A stretch of 5,793 nucleotides of DNA, from NCBI GenBank assembly GCA_030669775.1, contig DAOVCZ010000134.1, forward strand, positions 1 through 5,793. The letters run 5' to 3'. Origin of the DNA: Chloroflexota bacterium (GTDB taxonomy: Bacteria > Chloroflexota > Anaerolineae > Anaerolineales > UBA4823). The notes under the pieces were generated by a model. It worked only from the letters and a program-made list of their open reading frames with translations, made no database searches and had not been told where the DNA came from. The first letter of the stretch is position 1. Every line of letters starts with the position of its first letter. A program made the position numbers and the translations under genes. This document shows, in pieces, positions 4,816 to 5,793 of this stretch.

Positions 4816-5733
4816 ATGCCTGATCCAGCGCTGGTTGTGATGGCTGCAGGAGTCGGGAGCCGCTACGGTGGTCTGAAACAGATAGAACCCATTGGCCCCA
4901 GTGGTGAGATCACCCTTGATTATTCCATATATGATGCCAGACAAGCTGGATTCGGAAAAATCATCTTTGTTATAAATAAGGATATTGAGCGAGCTTTTCG
5001 AGAGCGGATTGATCGAACGATCGGAAAATTTTGTGAAACGGCCTATGTTTATCAGGAACTGGATGATCTACCAGGCGGTTTCGATGTTCCTCAGGAAAGA
5101 CAAAAGCCATGGGGGACAGCTCATGCTGTCTTGAGTTGTAAAAATTTGATTAATAGACCATTCGCAGTAATCAACGCGGATGATATTTACGGGCAGACAG
5201 CTTTCCAGGCGCTTGGTAAATACCTGCAGCAAGCCAAGGATCGAAAGAACCGCTATAACTTCTGCATGGTGGCATACGATCTCAGGAACACACTTACTGA
5301 GCATGGTCATGTTGCGCGAGGAGTCTGCTCTGTGGATCAGGATGGATATTTAATTACAATTCGTGAGCGAACCCGGATTAAGAAATTCAATGGCAATGTC
5401 AAATATACCGAGAATGGCGAAACCTGGATAAATATACCTGGGGACAGCCAGGTTTCGATGAACATGTGGGGATTTACACCAGTCATGTTTGCCGAGCTGG
5501 AAGAGCGATTCGCGCATTTCCTCGCTGAAAATCGAGAAAGTATATTAAGTGCGGAGTATTTTCTTCCTGATGTAGTCAACCAACTGCTTGAGGAGAATAA
5601 AACCACGGTAAAGGTTCTGCGAACCCGGGAGCGTTGGTTTGGCGTCACTTACCAGGAAGATAAAATCAGGGTGAAGAATGCTGTGCAGGAGTTAATTCAG
5701 CAAGGAGTCTATCCAAAAATACTTTGGGAATAA
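4816..5733 (+). CDS. Sugar-1-phosphate nucleotidyltransferase (NTP_transferase family)
   Basis: This 305-residue cytoplasmic enzyme would activate a sugar 1-phosphate with an NTP to an NDP-sugar and pyrophosphate. The N-terminal nucleotide loop MAAGVGSRYGGLKQ (residues 9-22) carries the family GxGxR...K pattern, with Arg16 and Lys21. KPWGTAHAVL (97-106) corresponds to the GTAxAL nucleobase segment, and NADD (120-123) contains the metal-binding Asp. MWGFTP is the later conserved strand region (about residues 217-222). It resembles a group of ~300-residue nucleotidyltransferases that sit beside NahK-like phosphotransferases; here such a gene starts just downstream. Kinase plus uridylyltransferase is the logic of N-acetylhexosamine (GlcNAc/GalNAc) salvage to UDP-sugars. 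The nucleotide and sugar specificity are inferred only. Confidence 0.82.
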   Translation: MPDPALVVMAAGVGSRYGGLKQIEPIGPSGEITLDYSIYDARQAGFGKIIFVINKDIERAFRERIDRTIGKFCETAYVYQELDDLPGGFDVPQERQKPWGTAHAVLSCKNLINRPFAVINADDIYGQTAFQALGKYLQQAKDRKNRYNFCMVAYDLRNTLTEHGHVARGVCSVDQDGYLITIRERTRIKKFNGNVKYTENGETWINIPGDSQVSMNMWGFTPVMFAELEERFAHFLAENRESILSAEYFLPDVVNQLLEENKTTVKVLRTRERWFGVTYQEDKIRVKNAVQELIQQGVYPKILWE

Positions 5734-5737
5734 TTGG

Positions 5738-5793
5738 ATGAATCCAAATTTTCAGGACATCGTACGACAGTTTAGATTTGAGGGAGATTTCTC
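5738..5793 (+). CDS. N-terminus of a probable phosphotransferase (NahK-like, APH fold), cut by the window end
   Basis: Only 18 complete codons are present: MNPNFQDIVRQFRFEGDF. GGGAA (5726-5730) lies seven bases before the ATG and overlaps the end of the nucleotidyltransferase gene, so this is a closely packed downstream gene. The pattern (I)xxQFxxEGDF resembles the start of N-acetylhexosamine 1-kinase-type proteins, where a similar helix and strand precede the GxGHINDTY nucleotide loop. That loop, which would be decisive, is beyond the window. If correct, it would provide the sugar 1-phosphate used by the upstream nucleotidyltransferase. Confidence 0.5.
   Translation, partial: MNPNFQDIVRQFRFEGDF

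Noticed and set aside
1..5793. CRISPR array, tRNA, rRNA or complete insertion sequence
   Set aside because: No regularly spaced repeats, no cloverleaf-like segment, no conserved rRNA stretch and no transposase-like protein were seen on either strand.

Overview
The window looks like a metagenome-type bacterial contig of moderate GC. Several proteins resemble, from memory, families that are common in Chloroflexota (Anaerolineae-like). That assignment is an inference; no rRNA or other phylogenetic marker is present.

Layout. Bases 1-169 hold no convincing gene, but carry a compact GC-rich block of nested inverted repeats that stands out against AT-rich flanks. Bases 200-1167 form a small self-contained module: a sigma70-type promoter, a leader full of ATTGGT-type half-sites, a winged-helix DNA-binding protein, and a nucleotidyltransferase-fold protein joined to it by a 4-bp ATGA overlap. 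A likely terminator follows at 1249-1284. Bases 1323 to about 1469 encode, on the minus strand, only the last ~48 residues of a Gfo/Idh/MocA-type oxidoreductase. This looks like a gene remnant, and its broken edge runs into the start of the next gene.

From 1452 to the end, all on the plus strand and tightly packed, lies an amino-sugar gene cluster: a 475-residue ROK-like protein with an unusual long N-terminal region, a PIG-L/LmbE deacetylase, a two-SIS-domain protein resembling the GlmS isomerase half or GlmD/AgaS deaminases, a sugar-phosphate nucleotidyltransferase, and the first 18 codons of a probable NahK-like phosphotransferase cut by the window edge.

How the genes may work together (inference). 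The deacetylase would remove acetate from an N-acetylated amino sugar, the ROK protein could phosphorylate or sense the sugar, and the SIS protein would deaminate or isomerise the amino-sugar phosphate. The kinase/nucleotidyltransferase pair would make an NDP-sugar, as in N-acetylhexosamine salvage. Deacetylation before a SIS-type deaminase resembles the archaeal chitin route (Dac and GlmD of Thermococcales) more than the classical NagA/NagB route. The actual substrate cannot be read from the sequence.
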